A stretch of 64,000 nucleotides of DNA from CAYMWF01 sp964394085 [NCBI: uncultured Gemmatimonadota bacterium] (lineage in GTDB: Bacteria > GCA-2686955 > CAYMWF01). Shown piece after piece: positions 62,157-64,000 of the stretch. Positions within the stretch are counted from its first letter, which is position 1, and each line of letters begins with the position of its first letter. A program made the translations under genes and the position numbers. The stretch is from assembly GCA_964394085.1 (NCBI GenBank), contig CAYMWF010000001.1, positions 89,888-153,887 on the forward strand, read 5' to 3'. The notes beneath the pieces are model-generated. The model had not been told where the DNA came from and did not search any database. It saw nothing but the letters and a program-made list of their open reading frames with translations.

Positions 62157-62969
62157 ATGAACCAGTCAGCGATGAAAAAATTCTACAAGGGGATGAATGT
62201 CGTTATCACGGGAGCTTCTTCCGGCATCGGGAGAGACCTTGCGCTTCTTTTCGCGGAGTACGGCGCTTCTCTCGCCCTGTCGGCTCGGCGCACGGAGCTT
62301 CTGGAAGCGGTGCGGGACGAATGCAGCTCTTTCGGTGCTGAAACTTATATTTTCCCGGCGGATGTCACATCCCGCGAAGAAATGGAAGCGATGCGGGACG
62401 AGTTGGACGAGCACTGGGACCGGGTGGACCTGGTTGTCGCAAATGCGGGGGTGGGAGGTTTGAATCCGGCGAGAAAGTTCGACCTGGAAATACACCGAAG
62501 CACAGTGGAAATCAACCTGGTAGGCACCGCCAACACACTGGCGCCGTTCGTTCCGCGGATGATTGAACGGCGAAAGGGCTGCCTTGTGGGGATATCCAGC
62601 CTGGCAGCTTTCAGAGGGCTTCCCGGCGCGGCGTCCTACTGCTCGAGCAAGGCCGCCCAGAAAGCGTTTCTCGAAAGTTTCCGGGTCGATCTCAGGAGAT
62701 ACGGCATTCGCGTTCTGTCGATCCATCCCGGGTTCATCGAAACACCGATGACGGATCATGGAAATTTTCAAATGCCGTTCATGATGCCGGTGCGTAAGTC
62801 CTCGCTTCTTATCGCCCGGGCGATCATGAAGGGGAAGCCGGTCTATCTGTATCCATGGCAGATGCGCCTGATAACGAGCGTGAATAAAAGATTACCGATT
62901 TTTATCTATGACCGCCTGGTTCCGCGTCTCAGCGGCCAGCGGAAGGATATATCCGCCAAGGTCCTGTAA
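62157..62969 (+). CDS. Short-chain dehydrogenase/reductase
   Basis: A 270-residue classical SDR oxidoreductase. The NAD(P)-binding motif TGASSGIGRD lies near residues 18-27, NAG follows in VVANAG, and the catalytic Ser and YxxxK are in GISSLA and SYCSSKAAQK. The hydrophobic, basic C-terminus (YLYPWQMRLITSVNKRLP) suggests membrane association, as in some ketoreductases acting on lipids. The start at 62157 follows AGGAT, and a start at 62172 is possible. It lies 13 bases before the next gene. Confidence 0.85.
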   Translation: MNQSAMKKFYKGMNVVITGASSGIGRDLALLFAEYGASLALSARRTELLEAVRDECSSFGAETYIFPADVTSREEMEAMRDELDEHWDRVDLVVANAGVGGLNPARKFDLEIHRSTVEINLVGTANTLAPFVPRMIERRKGCLVGISSLAAFRGLPGAASYCSSKAAQKAFLESFRVDLRRYGIRVLSIHPGFIETPMTDHGNFQMPFMMPVRKSSLLIARAIMKGKPVYLYPWQMRLITSVNKRLPIFIYDRLVPRLSGQRKDISAKVL

Positions 62970-62982
62970 CCAGAGGGAAAAA

Positions 62983-64000
62983 GTGAAAATTCACGAAAAA
63001 GCACTGCCCGGCCTTGAAGACAGTTTCTTGACCGTCCGGCATACTTCCATTCGGGGAACGAACAGGGAAATCGGTCGTGCTCTGGCAGCCATCGCCGTCG
63101 AAAGGCACGGGTTGTCGCCCGATGAGCTGGCAGTCGCCGATGAGACCATAACGAGAGCCCGCCGAACCTATTTCGCCGGGCGTTTTCCCATTCTGATGGA
63201 AAGGGCGGGCGGTGCAGCACAGAAACTGGGCCTCGATCCCGAGGATGAATGCTTCGACACCGCCGGATTACCATACAATTTCGATATACCTCCGGAAAAT
63301 GCAGGCCCATCCGCAGTTCACGGCTGCTCCACCGTTTATTATCCTCCCGGATCCACTTCGACAGGACGCGGCTGTTTAAGCAGGAACTATGATTTTCCCA
63401 AGGGGAGCCTCTACGATATCTCCGGAATCGATCCCCCCGACGGTTCCTCGCCACCCCGGTCTCTCATGTCGGATCCCTATATCCTGGAGCTTCATCCGTC
63501 TGACGGGGGATACGCATCCATCGCCGTCACCTGCTTCGACCTTCTTTCGGGAGCCCTCGAGGGGATAAACAGCGAAGGGCTGGTGGTGGCGCTGAACGGA
63601 GATGAGATTGCAGCCGCCGATATGGAGGCCGGGTCGCTCGCTCCGGGTCTTCCCAGGGTCGGGCTGCACGAGCTTGAATGCGTGCGGCTCCTGCTCGATA
63701 CCTGCGCTACTGCCTTCGAAGCGAAGGAAGCGCTCGCGAAAAATCGACACTACCCCATATTCATGCCGAGTCATTACATGATAGCCGACAGGTTCGGAGC
63801 ATCATTCGTCTTCGAATACTCGTTTGAAGACGAAAAGGAATTCTTTATCGAAGGATCCGGAGAAATCCAGGCTGTTTTCAACCATCCCCTGCGGATTTTC
63901 GACTCTCCCGATACCTTCCCCGGCGGGAGCATGTTCACCGACGTTCCCACCAGTTCTTTCGAACGTTCCCGGATTTTCACCGGGATGCTGGCAAGCGGGA
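62983..64000 (+). CDS. C45-like Ntn hydrolase (carcinine/acyltransferase family), truncated by window end
   Basis: The window ends inside this gene after about 339 codons. Translation begins at GTG 62983 with GAGGG upstream. HGCSTVYYPP contains the predicted nucleophile Cys exposed after autocleavage, and GRGCLSRNYDFP matches the substrate loop of C45 family acyltransferase/hydrolases. The preceding 115 residues are mostly helical. No signal peptide is seen. The substrate is unknown; the family includes penicillin acyltransferase and acid ceramidase-like amidases. The C-terminus lies outside the window. Confidence 0.65.
   Translation, partial: MKIHEKALPGLEDSFLTVRHTSIRGTNREIGRALAAIAVERHGLSPDELAVADETITRARRTYFAGRFPILMERAGGAAQKLGLDPEDECFDTAGLPYNFDIPPENAGPSAVHGCSTVYYPPGSTSTGRGCLSRNYDFPKGSLYDISGIDPPDGSSPPRSLMSDPYILELHPSDGGYASIAVTCFDLLSGALEGINSEGLVVALNGDEIAAADMEAGSLAPGLPRVGLHELECVRLLLDTCATAFEAKEALAKNRHYPIFMPSHYMIADRFGASFVFEYSFEDEKEFFIEGSGEIQAVFNHPLRIFDSPDTFPGGSMFTDVPTSSFERSRIFTGMLASG

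Overview
The window reads as chromosomal DNA of an uncultured-type, Gram-negative, anaerobic or microaerophilic bacterium with moderately high GC. I infer the FCB group or a related candidate phylum (Krumholzibacteria/Latescibacteria-like), but no 16S gene is present and this is not proven. The clues are a one-chain pyruvate:ferredoxin oxidoreductase, a four-subunit 2-oxoacid:ferredoxin oxidoreductase, TRAP transport with a TatT lipoprotein, many lipoproteins with TPR repeats, and large secreted proteins ending in FlgD-like/sorting-type domains. About 50 genes are packed on both strands. Most have clear Shine-Dalgarno sequences, and several have recognisable sigma70-type promoters.

Layout. 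1-824 holds no convincing gene. 0.8-8.5 kb is a signalling block: an XRE/TPR regulator with a palindrome inside its own promoter, a small secreted proline-rich protein closed by a strong terminator, then a Ser/Thr kinase-ATPase-TPR protein overlapping a GAF-sigma54 activator. 8.5-13 kb has dCMP deaminase, methylmalonyl-CoA epimerase, a GNAT protein and the korDABC operon. 13-16 kb has a membrane glycosyltransferase, pyrE and a DUF6125-like gene. 16-26 kb is one long + strand series: HD protein, aconitase-family large and small subunits, an isocitrate/isopropylmalate-type dehydrogenase, a second large/small pair, and a complete TatT-DctPQM TRAP transporter. Its spacers are unusually rich in hairpins and include a duplicated structured element. 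26-41.4 kb is dominated by exported proteins: M28, M1, M36-like and S8 peptidases, a TPR lipoprotein and a beta-helix protein, plus an HNH endonuclease and a NUDIX hydrolase. 41.6-47.8 kb is a + strand series of a receiver protein, asnS, a rhomboid protease and an mrfAB-like DNA repair pair. 47.8-53 kb has a second lone receiver, an unknown membrane protein and nifJ. 53-56.9 kb has a SUMF1-type lipoprotein, a 34-residue membrane peptide, a thioredoxin-fold protein with an in-frame TGA, an FmdB-type zinc ribbon, an M20 peptidase and the initiator tRNA. 57-64 kb has a CotH-kinase protein, a beta-propeller protein, a short-chain dehydrogenase and a truncated C45-like hydrolase.

How they fit together. 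Central carbon flow seems to run through ferredoxin-linked oxidoreductases (nifJ, kor) with tricarboxylate-type isomerases and a dehydrogenase, fed by a TRAP importer. A large exported protease set suggests growth on proteins or detritus.

The most notable observation is the thioredoxin-fold gene at 54580-55128. Its only in-frame TGA sits exactly where the first Cys of the CxxC redox motif belongs, and a SECIS-like stem-loop lies just downstream. It is very probably a selenoprotein.
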